Shown here: positions 9,203 to 18,468 of the stretch, one piece after another
Layout: every line of letters begins with the position of its first letter
Numbering within the stretch: the stretch's first letter is position 1
Source of the DNA: RGIG5299 sp045588575
GTDB taxonomy: Bacteria; Bacillota; Clostridia; Oscillospirales; RGIG5299
Length of the DNA stretch: 64,000 nucleotides
Assembly: GCA_045588575.1 (NCBI GenBank)
Contig: JAZNEJ010000005.1
Span: 62,001 to 126,000, forward strand
Direction of reading: 5' to 3'
Notes under the pieces: model-generated
Seen by the model: the letters and a program-made list of their open reading frames with translations, nothing else
What the model was told of the DNA's origin: nothing
Databases searched by the model: none
Position numbers and translations under genes: made by a program

Positions 9203-10633
9203 ATGATAAAGGATAAATACGAGTCTCCTTTTTGCTCCCGATATGCGAGCGACGAGATGCTCTACGTTTTCTCGCCCGATAACAAATTTAAAACGTGGAA
9301 AAAGCTTTGGATTGCTCTTGCAAGAGCCGAAAAAGAACTTGGTCTTAATATAACCGACGAGCAAATCGCCGAGCTTGAAGCATTCAAAGACGAAATAGAT
9401 TACGAAACTGCGGCAAAAAGAGAAAAAGAGGTCCGTCACGACGTAATGAGCCACGTTTATGCTTACGGTCAGCAATGCCCCAAGGCAAAGCCCATTATTC
9501 ACCTCGGCGCAACCAGCTGTTACGTTGGCGATAACACCGATATAATCGTTATGAAAGAGGCTCTCTTAATCGTTAAGAAAAAGCTTTTGGAGGTAATCTC
9601 CAATCTTTCCGATTTTGCAATGGAATATAAGAAAATGCCCGCGCTTGCCTACACTCATCTTCAGCCGGCACAGCTTACAACCGTCGGTAAAAGAGCAACC
9701 CTTTGGATTAATGAGCTTTATATGGACTATTTAGAGGTTTGCCACAGAATAGATAGCCTTGCGCTTCTCGGACAAAAGGGCACAACCGGCACGCAGGCGT
9801 CCTTTGTTGAGCTTTTCGATGGCGACAGCGAAAAAATAAAAGCACTCGAAGCAAAAATCGCAGCAGAAATGGGATTTGAAAAGGTTGTTCCGGTTTCGGG
9901 CCAAACCTATTCGAGAAAAATAGATTATTTCGTGCTTTCAACCCTTTCGGGAATTGCGCAGTCGGCTTGCAAATTTGCAAACGATTTGAGAATTTTGGCA
10001 AACTTCAAGGAAATGGAAGAGCCCTTCGAGAAAAATCAAATCGGCTCGTCCGCAATGCCTTATAAGAGAAATCCCATGCGCTCCGAGAGAATTTGTTCTC
10101 TCGCAAGATACGTTATGGCAGATGCATTAAACCCCGCAATGACCGCATCAACACAGTGGTTTGAAAGAACACTCGACGATTCGGCAAATAAGCGTATCTC
10201 GGTTTGTGAGGGCTTCCTTGCAATCGACGCCATTTTGGAAATTTACAAAAACGTTTCTTCGGGACTTGTTGTTTACCCTAAAATCGTGCGTATGCGCGTA
10301 ATGAACGAGCTTCCCTTTATGGCGAGTGAAAATATTATGATGAGCGCCGTTAAAAAAGGCGGCGACCGTCAGGAACTTCACGAAAAAATCAGAACTCACT
10401 CAATTGCGGCAGGAAAAACTGTTAAGGAAGAGGGCAAACCCAACGACCTTATTGAAAGAATTTGTAACGATAGCTCATTCGGTCTTTCCTATGAGGAAAT
10501 TGAAGCAACCTTAATTCCCGAAAACTACACAGGCAGAAGCGAGGCACAGGTAGTTGAATTTATAGAAGGCACCATAAAGCCCGTTTTGAAAGCCGAAAAG
10601 GTAACGGTTTCCGCAGCCGAGCTTAAAGTTTAA
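9203..10633 (+). CDS. purB: Adenylosuccinate lyase
   Basis: Releases fumarate from SAICAR and from adenylosuccinate in purine synthesis. It is 476 aa, the longer type seen in clostridia and eukaryotes. The fumarase/aspartase-superfamily signature is GSSAMPYKRNPMRSE, whose flexible loop carries the catalytic serine; THLQPAQLTTVGKR contains the other active-site His. The ATG starts one base after the stop of the aminotransferase. No other pur gene is nearby. Confidence 0.96.
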   Translation: MIKDKYESPFCSRYASDEMLYVFSPDNKFKTWKKLWIALARAEKELGLNITDEQIAELEAFKDEIDYETAAKREKEVRHDVMSHVYAYGQQCPKAKPIIHLGATSCYVGDNTDIIVMKEALLIVKKKLLEVISNLSDFAMEYKKMPALAYTHLQPAQLTTVGKRATLWINELYMDYLEVCHRIDSLALLGQKGTTGTQASFVELFDGDSEKIKALEAKIAAEMGFEKVVPVSGQTYSRKIDYFVLSTLSGIAQSACKFANDLRILANFKEMEEPFEKNQIGSSAMPYKRNPMRSERICSLARYVMADALNPAMTASTQWFERTLDDSANKRISVCEGFLAIDAILEIYKNVSSGLVVYPKIVRMRVMNELPFMASENIMMSAVKKGGDRQELHEKIRTHSIAAGKTVKEEGKPNDLIERICNDSSFGLSYEEIEATLIPENYTGRSEAQVVEFIEGTIKPVLKAEKVTVSAAELKV

Positions 10634-10645
10634 GAGGTAGGAAAA

Positions 10646-10984
10646 ATGTGCGTTTTCTGTAAAATAATAGAGGGAGAAATTCCTTCAACAAAGATATATG
10701 AGGATGAAAATATTCTTGCAATAAAGGATATAAATCCCATGGCGCCCGTTCACGTTGTTATTTTCCCCAAAAAGCATATTGAATCCACAATGCTTTTAAA
10801 CGGCGAAAACTCCGAACTCGTTGCCAAAATATTTGCAAAAATACCCGAAATAGCCAAGGCTTGCGAAATAGATAAGAGCGGCTTTAGAGTTATAAACAAC
10901 TGCGGAGAAGACGGCTGTCAGTCGGTTCCCCACATTCATTTTCATCTTTTGGGCGGTAAAAAATTACCTGAAAAAATAGTTTAA
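10646..10984 (+). CDS. hinT: HIT-family nucleotide hydrolase (HinT-like)
   Basis: A 112-aa histidine-triad protein that hydrolyses adenosine phosphoramidates and related nucleotides. The triad is H96-I-H98-F-H100, preceded by the conserved N-terminal CxFC (VFCKIIEGEIPS). It is slightly shorter than E. coli HinT at the C-terminus. It lies between purB and a phosphoribosyltransferase, a purine-nucleotide context. Confidence 0.94.
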   Translation: MCVFCKIIEGEIPSTKIYEDENILAIKDINPMAPVHVVIFPKKHIESTMLLNGENSELVAKIFAKIPEIAKACEIDKSGFRVINNCGEDGCQSVPHIHFHLLGGKKLPEKIV

Positions 10985-11006
10985 AAAAATTAAAGAGGTT
11001 TTTAAA

Positions 11007-11546
11007 ATGCACGAATTTTTTAAAATGAATATCGTGGGCCTTGAGAGAAATCTTCCCATCTGCCCGTTAAACGATAAGGTTTCAATTGCGGGATTTATTA
11101 TGTTCGGCGACGTTGAGCTCACCGTTAAGGCGGCAGAAGAGCTTTTGAAAAAAGTGCCCGAATTCGATTACATAGTAACACCCGAGGCAAAATCCATACC
11201 TCTTGCATACGAAATGGCACGTCAATCGGGCAAAAAATATTTTGTTGCAAGAAAATACCCCAAGCTTTATATGAAAAATATTTTAAAGGTTGAGGTTAAG
11301 TCTATAACTACCGACAGAGTTCAAACTCTTTATTTAGACGGTAATGAGGCAAACGAATTAAAAGGCAAGAAAATTGTCATTTTAGACGACGTTATATCAA
11401 CCGGAGAAAGTATTTTAGCTGTTGAAAAGCTTGTTAACGAGGCAGGCGGTATAACGGTTGCCAAAGCAGCAGTTTTGGCAGAGGGTGATGCGGCAGACAG
11501 AAAAGATATAGTTTTTCTTGAAAAACTTCCTTTAATTTTCAAATAA
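11007..11546 (+). CDS. Adenine phosphoribosyltransferase-like protein
   Basis: 179-aa type I phosphoribosyltransferase. The PRPP-binding motif is VILDDVISTGES, and DYIVTPEAKSIPLAYEMA is the pyrophosphate-binding loop. Similarity is to the adenine/xanthine PRTase group, but the N-terminus (HEFFKMNIVGLERNLPI) is not typical of Apt, so base specificity is open. It follows hinT by 22 nt and probably closes the purB transcription unit. Confidence 0.8.
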   Translation: MHEFFKMNIVGLERNLPICPLNDKVSIAGFIMFGDVELTVKAAEELLKKVPEFDYIVTPEAKSIPLAYEMARQSGKKYFVARKYPKLYMKNILKVEVKSITTDRVQTLYLDGNEANELKGKKIVILDDVISTGESILAVEKLVNEAGGITVAKAAVLAEGDAADRKDIVFLEKLPLIFK

Positions 11547-11549
11547 TCC

Positions 11550-11578
11550 TTTACTGTCGAAATAAAATTTGATATAAT
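11550..11578 (+). promoter_or_regulatory. Promoter upstream of the cyclophilin lipoprotein
   Basis: TTTACT (11550-11555), 17-bp spacer, TATAAT (11573-11578). It starts right after the preceding stop and matches the SigA consensus at 10 of 12 positions. Confidence 0.65.
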
Positions 11579-11631
11579 AATCAGGTTATAATTAAATTTA
11601 TTATTAAAAAAGTCTGTGAAGGCGGATTACT

Positions 11632-12375
11632 ATGACAAAAAAAATAAAAGCGGTGTTGCTTCTTTCGCTGGCCGCAATAATGCTGACTTTTTCAGCGTGT
11701 CATACAATTCAATATAAAGTCCCCGAAAAGTTTGAGGACGGCGACCAGCTTTTAATGCCCTCCGAGGGCGAGCTCATTGCAATTTTCGACACTACTCTCG
11801 GCGAAATGAGAGTAAGATTATTCCCCTCGCAAGCGCCCATGGCGGTTGAAAACTTTATGAAGCTTGCTCAAAGAGGTTATTACGACGGCAACTTGTTTCA
11901 CCGAGTGGTTGAAAACGAGCTTGTTCAGTCGGGAGACCCTTCGGGAACGGGCCAAGGCGGCGATTCCATTTGGGGTAAAGGCTTCGGAAACGAGTTCGAT
12001 ACGGGATTGTATCATTATAAAGGCGCTCTTTCCTATGCCAAAGCGCACTCTCAACCAAAAAACGAGAAAAACAGAAGTCAGTTTTTCTTCGTAACCAAAG
12101 ATGCGCAGTATTACGACGTCGATTATAAGCAACTCTTGAAAAAGGGCTATTCCGAAAAAGCGGCGCAGGGCTATTTGGAAAACAGCGGAAACTATCGATA
12201 CGATGCAAAATGGAATAACTATTCCGATGAAAACAGCTACGTTGTTTTCGGTCAGCTTTACGAGGGATGGGACGTTCTGGAAAAGATAAATTCCGCTCAA
12301 ACCGAAAATCAAACGCCCACAGAGCAAATAAAAATAAATAAGATAACAATAACCACTTATTCAAAGGAAGCATAG
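11632..12375 (+). CDS. Cyclophilin-type peptidyl-prolyl isomerase, probable lipoprotein
   Basis: 247 aa. Residues 1-23 form a lipoprotein signal peptide (KKIKAV, hydrophobic core, then FSAC with the lipidated C23), so the enzyme should sit on the outer face of the membrane. The cyclophilin core follows: LFHRVVENELVQSGDPSGTGQGG carries the catalytic Arg, and SQFFFVTKDA is the substrate groove. A roughly 45-residue insertion (YYDVDYKQLLKKGYSEKAAQG) interrupts the usual fold. A role in folding secreted proteins is likely; lgt, needed to lipidate it, is also in this window. Confidence 0.92.
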   Translation: MTKKIKAVLLLSLAAIMLTFSACHTIQYKVPEKFEDGDQLLMPSEGELIAIFDTTLGEMRVRLFPSQAPMAVENFMKLAQRGYYDGNLFHRVVENELVQSGDPSGTGQGGDSIWGKGFGNEFDTGLYHYKGALSYAKAHSQPKNEKNRSQFFFVTKDAQYYDVDYKQLLKKGYSEKAAQGYLENSGNYRYDAKWNNYSDENSYVVFGQLYEGWDVLEKINSAQTENQTPTEQIKINKITITTYSKEA

Positions 12376-12377
12376 AA

Positions 12378-13763
12378 ATGAAACATATAGATATTTGCGA
12401 TATATTAAAAACTCCCGAACAGTATATTGATAAAGAAATAACCGTTTGCGGTTGGTTAAAAAGCGTTAGAGATTCAAAAAGCGTAGGCTTTTTGGCAATA
12501 GGCGACGGCACTGCTTTAACAACTCTTCAGGCGGTTGTAGATAAGGCTAAAATGTCAAACGCCGATGAAATTTTACATTTGGGCGTAGGCTCATCCGTTG
12601 CAGTTAAGGGAACGCTTGTAAAATCGGCAGGCGGCGGTCAGTCTTGCGAAATTCAGGCAAGCGAAATAGAGGTTTTGGGTGTTTGTCCCAACGATTATCC
12701 GCTTCAAAAGAAAAAGCACAGCCTTGAATTTTTAAGAACAATTCCTCATTTAAGAGGCAGAACCAACACCTTTAACGCAATGTTCAGAATTCGTTCCGAG
12801 CTTGCAAAGGCAATACACGGCTTCTTCGGCTCAAGAAACTTCACCTACGTTCATACACCCATCATCACGGGAAGCGACTGTGAGGGTGCAGGCGAAATAT
12901 TCAGAGTAACCACCAATAACTACGAGCACGGCTTTAAAAGTGAAGATGAATATTATAAAAACGATTTCTTCGGCAGAAAAGCGGGACTTACCGTTTCCGG
13001 TCAGTTAGAGGGTGAAACCCTTGCACTTGCAATGGGCAAAATTTACACCTTCGGACCCACTTTCCGCGCCGAAAATTCCAACACGGCAAGACACGCCGCA
13101 GAATTCTGGCAAATTGAGCCCGAGGTTGCATTTGCCGACCTTCACGATATTATCGAGCTTGCAACCGATATGATAAAGTCAATCACCAAGCACGTTTTGG
13201 ATAATTGCGACGAAGAGCTTTCTTTCTTCGAAAAATTCTATGAAGCAGGTCTTAAAGATAAGCTTCGCAATATAGTTGATTCCGAATTTGCAATACTTGA
13301 TTATACCGATGCAATCGAATATCTTTTGAAAGCCGACGTTGAGTTCAAATACCCTGTATCTTGGGGACTTGACCTTCAAACCGAGCACGAAAGATATTTA
13401 ACCGATAAGCTCTTTAAGCGTCCGGTATTCGTAATAAACTACCCGAAGGAAATCAAATCCTTCTATATGAAGCAAAATCCCGACGGCAAAACAGTTGCGG
13501 CAACCGACCTTTTGGTGCCCGGTGTTGGTGAAATTATCGGCGCAAGCCAGAGAGAAGACAACTACGAGCTTCTTCTCGAACAAATTGAAAAGAGAGGCAT
13601 GAATAAGGAAGATTATCTTCAGTATTTAGACCTTCGCAAGTTTGGCACAACGCCCCACAGCGGTTACGGTCTCGGCTTTGAAAGAATGCTTATGTACGTA
13701 ACCGGCATAGGCAATATAAGAGATACCATAGCATTCCCGAGAACAACAGGAAGCTTAGTTTAA
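12378..13763 (+). CDS. asnS: Asparaginyl-tRNA synthetase
   Basis: Class II synthetase charging tRNA-Asn, 461 aa. It has an N-terminal OB-fold anticodon-binding domain (residues about 15-105) and a catalytic core with motif 2 (FRAENSNTARHAAEFWQIEPE) and motif 3 (GYGLGFERMLMYVTG). The ATG is 2 nt after the cyclophilin stop and 27 nt before asnA, which makes the amino acid it charges. Confidence 0.97.
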   Translation: MKHIDICDILKTPEQYIDKEITVCGWLKSVRDSKSVGFLAIGDGTALTTLQAVVDKAKMSNADEILHLGVGSSVAVKGTLVKSAGGGQSCEIQASEIEVLGVCPNDYPLQKKKHSLEFLRTIPHLRGRTNTFNAMFRIRSELAKAIHGFFGSRNFTYVHTPIITGSDCEGAGEIFRVTTNNYEHGFKSEDEYYKNDFFGRKAGLTVSGQLEGETLALAMGKIYTFGPTFRAENSNTARHAAEFWQIEPEVAFADLHDIIELATDMIKSITKHVLDNCDEELSFFEKFYEAGLKDKLRNIVDSEFAILDYTDAIEYLLKADVEFKYPVSWGLDLQTEHERYLTDKLFKRPVFVINYPKEIKSFYMKQNPDGKTVAATDLLVPGVGEIIGASQREDNYELLLEQIEKRGMNKEDYLQYLDLRKFGTTPHSGYGLGFERMLMYVTGIGNIRDTIAFPRTTGSLV

Positions 13764-13790
13764 AATTTTATCTAAGGATGGAAAACCGTT

Positions 13791-14777
13791 ATGAAAGAAT
13801 ACGTTTCGCCTCTCGGCGCTTACGAAACGCAAAAAGCAATAGTTTTAATTAAAAAGCTTTTTCAGGAAAGACTTGCCGAGGAATTAAACCTCCGCCGAGT
13901 TTCCGCGCCTCTTTTCGTTACGGCGGAAAGCGGAACCAACGATGACCTTTCCGGAAACGAAAAGCCCATATCGTTTAACGTTCCGAGCGTTGGAGAAATT
14001 CAAATAGTTCAGTCGCTTGCAAAGTGGAAAAGAATTGCCTTAAAGCGTTACGATTTCCACGCAGGCAAGGGATTATATACCGATATGAATGCAATCCGTC
14101 CCAACGAAAAGCCCGACAGAACGCATTCTTATTACGTTGACCAGTGGGACTGGGAAAAGGTTATAACCCGAGAACAGCGCACGGTTGAATATTTAAAAGC
14201 AACCGTAAAAGGCATTGTAAGAGCTATTTGCGACGTTCAGTATGCGGTTTTCACCATCTATCCTCAGTTAAGATATTTCATTTCAAGAGAAGTCGCTTTC
14301 ATAACCGGCGATGAGCTTTTGGCAATGTATCCCGATAAAACGGCAAAAGAACGCGAATATCTCTTCGTTAAAGAACACAAAACCGCATTCATTATGCAAA
14401 TAGGAAAGAAGCTCAAAAACGGAGAACCGCACGATACCCGCGCCGCCGACTACGACGACTGGTCGTTAAACGGCGATATTATGGTCTGGAACGAAGTTTT
14501 AGGCCAGCCTCTTGAGCTTTCCTCAATGGGCATAAGAGTTGATGCCGAATCTTTAAGAGCGCAGCTTGCCGAAGCCGGCCATTCCGATTGGGAATCGAAA
14601 ACCTATCATAAGATGATATTAAACGACGAGCTTCCCTTAACCATAGGCGGCGGAATAGGCCAGTCGCGTCTTTGCATGCAAATTTTAAATAAGGCGCACG
14701 TCGGCGAGGTTCAGGTTTCGGTTTGGGACGAAGAAACAATCAAGCAGTGCGAAGCCGAAGGTATAAAATTACTTTAA
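13791..14777 (+). CDS. asnA: Aspartate-ammonia ligase (asparagine synthetase A)
   Basis: Makes asparagine from aspartate, ammonia and ATP. It is 328 aa, the standard length for this class II-synthetase-like enzyme. Conserved segments include AESGTNDDLSGNEKPI, HSYYVDQWDWEKVI and GGGIGQSRLCM. Its pairing with asnS suggests joint expression of asparagine synthesis and use. The start follows an AAGGATGG ribosome-binding site. Confidence 0.97.
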   Translation: MKEYVSPLGAYETQKAIVLIKKLFQERLAEELNLRRVSAPLFVTAESGTNDDLSGNEKPISFNVPSVGEIQIVQSLAKWKRIALKRYDFHAGKGLYTDMNAIRPNEKPDRTHSYYVDQWDWEKVITREQRTVEYLKATVKGIVRAICDVQYAVFTIYPQLRYFISREVAFITGDELLAMYPDKTAKEREYLFVKEHKTAFIMQIGKKLKNGEPHDTRAADYDDWSLNGDIMVWNEVLGQPLELSSMGIRVDAESLRAQLAEAGHSDWESKTYHKMILNDELPLTIGGGIGQSRLCMQILNKAHVGEVQVSVWDEETIKQCEAEGIKLL

Positions 14778-14787
14778 AATATTCAAA

Positions 14788-14815
14788 AAGCCCAACGGAG
14801 AAATCCGTCGGGCTT
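14788..14815. terminator. Hairpin after asnA (weak or reverse-oriented terminator)
   Basis: AAGCCCAACGGA (14788-14799) pairs with TCCGTCGGGCTT (14804-14815) around GAAA. On the plus strand the tail is CGATTATAAG, a poor U-run. On the minus strand the hairpin is followed by TTTTTG. It may act as a partial terminator. Confidence 0.55.
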
Positions 14816-14833
14816 CGATTATAAGAGGAAAAA

Positions 14834-15181
14834 ATGAAAGAAAAAATAAAAGAGGCTTTTAAAAGCTTTTGTCCTTACGGCGCCGTAATGGTGCTTTTGT
14901 TTTTCGGAATACCGCTTTTTTACGGCGTTTTGCCTACAATGGCGCCCTTCGTTGTTTTGGCAACGGTAAACCCGTTAACTCTTGCGGTGCTTTCGGTTGT
15001 TTTCGTTATAAAAAACGAGTTCAAATTAAGCTATCACATATTTCAAACGGCAATTTTTGCAATTTCCGTTTTTTGTATGTATTTTGCGGGAAATCCGTTA
15101 AACACCCTCCCTTATGCAATTTATTACGTTATAATAACACTTATTTTTTCGTTTGTAACACAAATGCTTAAGGGTGAATAA
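14834..15181 (+). CDS. Small four-segment membrane protein, function unknown
   Basis: 115 aa, not recognised. After a basic N-terminus (KEKIKEAFKSF) it has about four hydrophobic segments (residues 14-34, 38-57, 68-85 and 90-108), and the short C-terminus KGE is probably cytoplasmic. The start follows AAGAGGAAAAA. It lies between asnA and a MATE pump and might be transcribed with the latter. No motif suggests a substrate. Confidence 0.7.
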   Translation: MKEKIKEAFKSFCPYGAVMVLLFFGIPLFYGVLPTMAPFVVLATVNPLTLAVLSVVFVIKNEFKLSYHIFQTAIFAISVFCMYFAGNPLNTLPYAIYYVIITLIFSFVTQMLKGE

Positions 15182-15232
15182 AACTTAATTCTTTTACGAA
15201 AGAAAGTGTTTTTTATTTCAGGTAAATATGAA

Positions 15233-16567
15233 ATGGACCTCACCGAAGGTTCAATTTTTAAAAAACTGCTTCTTTTTACAATTCCGCTCATTGCATCAAG
15301 CCTTTTACAGCTTCTTTTTAACACGGCAGACGTTGTGGTAGTAGGCAAATTTGCGGGAGATAACTCTCTTGCGGCGGTTGCGTCAAATCTTTCGGTTGTT
15401 TCTCTTTTTACCAATTTGTTCGTAGGTCTTTCCGTTGGCTCAAACGTTATAATAGCGAGATATTACGGGGCAAATCAGCAAAAAGAGATTTCCGAAACGG
15501 TGCATACCTCAATGACGGTAAGCGTAATTGCAGGCGTATTTTTAACGGTAATCGGCGTTATATTTGCCGACGACCTTTTAAGAATAATGCAAACTCCCGA
15601 GGCGGTTTTGCCCTTGGCAACGCTTTATCTCAGAATTTATTTTCTGGGCATGACCTTTATGATGGTTTTCAACTTCGGAAGCGCGATTTTAAGAGCAATA
15701 GGCGATACTAAGCGCCCTTTCATTTTTCTTTTGGCGGCGGGCATTATAAACGTTATTTTAAACCTCATTTTCGTTGCGGTTTTCAATATGGACGTTGCAG
15801 GCGTTGCAATTGCAACAATAATTTCGCAAGGCGTTTCGGCAGCTTTAATAGTAAGATGTCTTTTAAAAGAAAAAGGCGCGGCAAAGCTTGAAATAAACAG
15901 GCTCTCAATTAAAAAAGATAAGGTTTTTGAAATAATGAGAATAGGACTTCCGGCAGGCTTTCAGGGAATGCTCTTTTCAATTTCAAACCTTATAATTCAG
16001 TCCTCGGTAAACTCTTTCGGAGAAACCTTTATGTCGGGAAGCGCGGCGGCTCAAAACCTTGAGCAATACGTCTTTTTTGTAATGAACGGCTTCCATCAGG
16101 CAACAATTTGCTTCACAAGCCAAAATCTCGGAGCAGGAAAAATGCAAAGAGTTTATAAAACGGTTTTAATAGCGGAAATTATAGTTTTAATTTCGGGATT
16201 TGTTTTGGGAGGTGCCGAATATATTTTCGGTGAGCATCTGCTCTTGATGTATACAGACAGTCCCGAGGTAATTAAAGCGGGCGTTTCAAGACTTTCGGTA
16301 ATAGCGGCAAGCTATTGCCTTTGCGGAATGATGGACGTAATGGTCGGTGCGTTAAGAGGCATAGGCTATTCGTTTATTCCCATGCTCGTTTCGGTTGTCG
16401 GCGTTTGCGGACTTCGCGCGGCGTGGATATTCACAATATTTCAAATGGAACAATATCACACAACCGATATGCTTTTCCTTTCTTACCCAATTTCGTGGGT
16501 AATAACCTTCGTAATTTTGCTTATATGCTTTATATTTGCCTCGCGAAAGGTGAAACTGAATTTGTAA
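15233..16567 (+). CDS. MATE-family multidrug/Na+ antiporter
   Basis: About 444 aa with twelve predicted transmembrane segments in two homologous halves. The N-terminus DLTEGSIFKKLLLFTIPLI matches the family's LTEGxxxKxLLxFxxP pattern, and TADVVVVGKFAGDNSLAAV is the first conserved loop. It exports cationic compounds or drugs driven by Na+ or H+. An upstream GTG (15206) is in frame, but the family start fits the ATG at 15233; neither has a strong ribosome-binding site. A perfect terminator follows. Confidence 0.92.
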   Translation: MDLTEGSIFKKLLLFTIPLIASSLLQLLFNTADVVVVGKFAGDNSLAAVASNLSVVSLFTNLFVGLSVGSNVIIARYYGANQQKEISETVHTSMTVSVIAGVFLTVIGVIFADDLLRIMQTPEAVLPLATLYLRIYFLGMTFMMVFNFGSAILRAIGDTKRPFIFLLAAGIINVILNLIFVAVFNMDVAGVAIATIISQGVSAALIVRCLLKEKGAAKLEINRLSIKKDKVFEIMRIGLPAGFQGMLFSISNLIIQSSVNSFGETFMSGSAAAQNLEQYVFFVMNGFHQATICFTSQNLGAGKMQRVYKTVLIAEIIVLISGFVLGGAEYIFGEHLLLMYTDSPEVIKAGVSRLSVIAASYCLCGMMDVMVGALRGIGYSFIPMLVSVVGVCGLRAAWIFTIFQMEQYHTTDMLFLSYPISWVITFVILLICFIFASRKVKLNL

Positions 16568-16575
16568 TAAAATTA

Positions 16576-16613
16576 AAACGGATAACGAAATTTCGTTATC
16601 CGTTTGTTTTTTT
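16576..16613. terminator. Bidirectional terminator between the MATE gene and uvrC
   Basis: A 15-bp perfect inverted repeat centred at 16590/16591 (AAACGGATAACGAAA with its complement, 16576-16605), followed by GTTTTTTTATA. Preceding A residues give the uvrC strand a U-run too. Confidence 0.9.
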
Positions 16614-18429
16614 ATATTTTTCCGCTTTCTATTGCTTCAAAAAGCTTTAAAGCGGTTTTTTTATCTAAACCCTTAACCGATAAAAGCTCTTGCTTGGAAG
16701 AGGCTCTTAAAGCCGACATCGTCTTAAAATGAGCGAGAATAAGCCTTGCTTTTTTCGGGCCGACACCGTCAACGTTTTGAAGTGAAAGACCTCTTACGCT
16801 TTGTGAACGCTTTGCTTTGTGGTAGCTTATTGCAAAGCGGTGGACTTCGTCTTGAAGCTTGGTCATAACAGTCCAAAGCTCACGGTAATTTTTGAGCTCA
16901 ATTTCCGAAACCTCGGTTATAAGCGATTTGGTTCGATGATGCGAATCCTTTTTAAGAGCAATAATGGGGACGTTGATTTTTCGCTCAAAAAGAGCGTTTT
17001 GAATTACGGTAAGCTGAGCCTTGCCGCCGTCGGCAATGAATAAATCGGGAAGCGTTTCAAACCCATCTTTTTTTGCAAGATAATCGTCAAGCCTGCGGCA
17101 TATAACCTCTTTTAAAGCGGCAGTGTCGTCGCTCGTGGTATTCGCCTTAACAGAAAAACGCTTGTAGTTTTCGCGTTTCGGACGAAAATCCGAAAATACC
17201 GTAAGACCTCCAACGGTATCTGCTCCCGCAGTGTGAGAAATGTCGTACATTTCAATTAAATGAGGATATTTTTCCAAACCTGCAAGCCTTAAAAGCTCCT
17301 CGCCGGCGCGTTCGTTTAAACTCCAACTCTGCTCGTAACCAATTAAAAATTCCTTTGCGTTTTCGGTTGAATAAGATAAAATTTTATCACCGTCGGTGCT
17401 TTGCTTGGGCAAAGAAACCGAAATGCTTTTTCCCGATTTTTCGTTAATAAAATCCTTGAAAAGCTCCATTTCGGGAATTTCTTCGGAAAGATAAATTCTT
17501 TGCGGAATATTTTCCTTTTCGGAATAATAAGAGGTAAGATAGTTAAATATAAGGCTGTCGTCGCCGTCAGCAGCCTCGGGGACCGCTAAAACAGCGGAAA
17601 GCATAAGACCTTTTCTGATGGGCAAAATGCTTACGGCGATGTTTTTTTCGCTTTTAACAATAGAAATACCGTCGGCGTTTTTTGCGGTTTTAAAAATAAT
17701 TCCCTGCGTTTCTTTTATTTTATTAACCGCTAAAAGCCTGTCGCGGTAAAAAGCGGCTTTTTCAAAATCCAAAAGCTCAGAAGCGCCGTTCATTTTTTCG
17801 GTCAAAAAAGAAATAACCTTATCGGTATCTCCTTTTAAAAACTTTATTGCGCCGGTAAGCGAAACGGCGTAATTCTCCTTGGAAACGGCAGAAAGACAGG
17901 GAGCCTGACATCTTCCGAGCTGCGAAAGAAGGCAGCCTCTTTGCCGTTTTGAAACCTTTTTGCATTCAGGTAAAAGAAAAACTCGGTTTGCGCAGTCTAT
18001 AAGCGCTTTTGCCGTTCCTCTCGTGTAATAAGGACCGAAAAAGTTATTGCCCGCAGGCTTTTTGCTCGTTATATAAAGCACGGGGAACTCGTCGTTTGAA
18101 AGGGCAATGTAGCAAACGCCCTTATCGTCCCTGAGTAAAACGTTATATTGAGGCATATTTTCTTTAATGAGATTTTTTTCAAGAAAAAGCGCTTCAAGCT
18201 CGGTTTTGGTTTTCATTATTTCAAAATCGAAAACCTGCGAAACCATAGCGTAGGTTTTGCGGTTGTGCGATTCAATTTTGGTAAAATAACTCGAAACACG
18301 GTTTTTGAGGTTTTTGGCTTTTCCAACGTAAATAACCTTACCCTCGGCGTTTTTCATAATGTAAACACCGGGGGTTTTGGGTAAGTTCATTGATTTTTCA
18401 CGTAAAAAAGAAAGTCGTTCGTTTTTCAT
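16612..18429 (-). CDS. uvrC: Excinuclease ABC subunit C
   Basis: Makes both incisions in nucleotide excision repair. It is 605 aa from the chosen start. Domains are an N-terminal GIY-YIG nuclease (PGVYIMKNAEGKVIYVGKAKNLKNRV), a UVR UvrB-binding helix pair (about residues 200-235), an RNase H-like endonuclease domain (YDISHTAGADTVGG, with LPDLFIADGGKAQL holding acidic ligands), and C-terminal helix-hairpin-helix repeats (LQNVDGVGPKKARLIL). An upstream in-frame ATG at 18444 overlaps the -10 box, so the ATG at 18427-18429 is preferred. It has no ribosome-binding site and seems to be leaderless. Confidence 0.96.
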   Translation of the reverse strand: MKNERLSFLREKSMNLPKTPGVYIMKNAEGKVIYVGKAKNLKNRVSSYFTKIESHNRKTYAMVSQVFDFEIMKTKTELEALFLEKNLIKENMPQYNVLLRDDKGVCYIALSNDEFPVLYITSKKPAGNNFFGPYYTRGTAKALIDCANRVFLLPECKKVSKRQRGCLLSQLGRCQAPCLSAVSKENYAVSLTGAIKFLKGDTDKVISFLTEKMNGASELLDFEKAAFYRDRLLAVNKIKETQGIIFKTAKNADGISIVKSEKNIAVSILPIRKGLMLSAVLAVPEAADGDDSLIFNYLTSYYSEKENIPQRIYLSEEIPEMELFKDFINEKSGKSISVSLPKQSTDGDKILSYSTENAKEFLIGYEQSWSLNERAGEELLRLAGLEKYPHLIEMYDISHTAGADTVGGLTVFSDFRPKRENYKRFSVKANTTSDDTAALKEVICRRLDDYLAKKDGFETLPDLFIADGGKAQLTVIQNALFERKINVPIIALKKDSHHRTKSLITEVSEIELKNYRELWTVMTKLQDEVHRFAISYHKAKRSQSVRGLSLQNVDGVGPKKARLILAHFKTMSALRASSKQELLSVKGLDKKTALKLFEAIESGKI

Positions 18430-18435
18430 AATATT

Positions 18436-18464
18436 ATTATACAACGAAAGAAATTCAATATCAA
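18436..18464 (-). promoter_or_regulatory. uvrC promoter giving a leaderless message
   Basis: Minus strand TTGATA (18459-18464), 17-bp spacer, TATAAT (18436-18441). Six bases separate the -10 box from the uvrC ATG, which puts the expected +1 on the A of the start codon. Confidence 0.75.
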
Positions 18465-18468
18465 GCGG

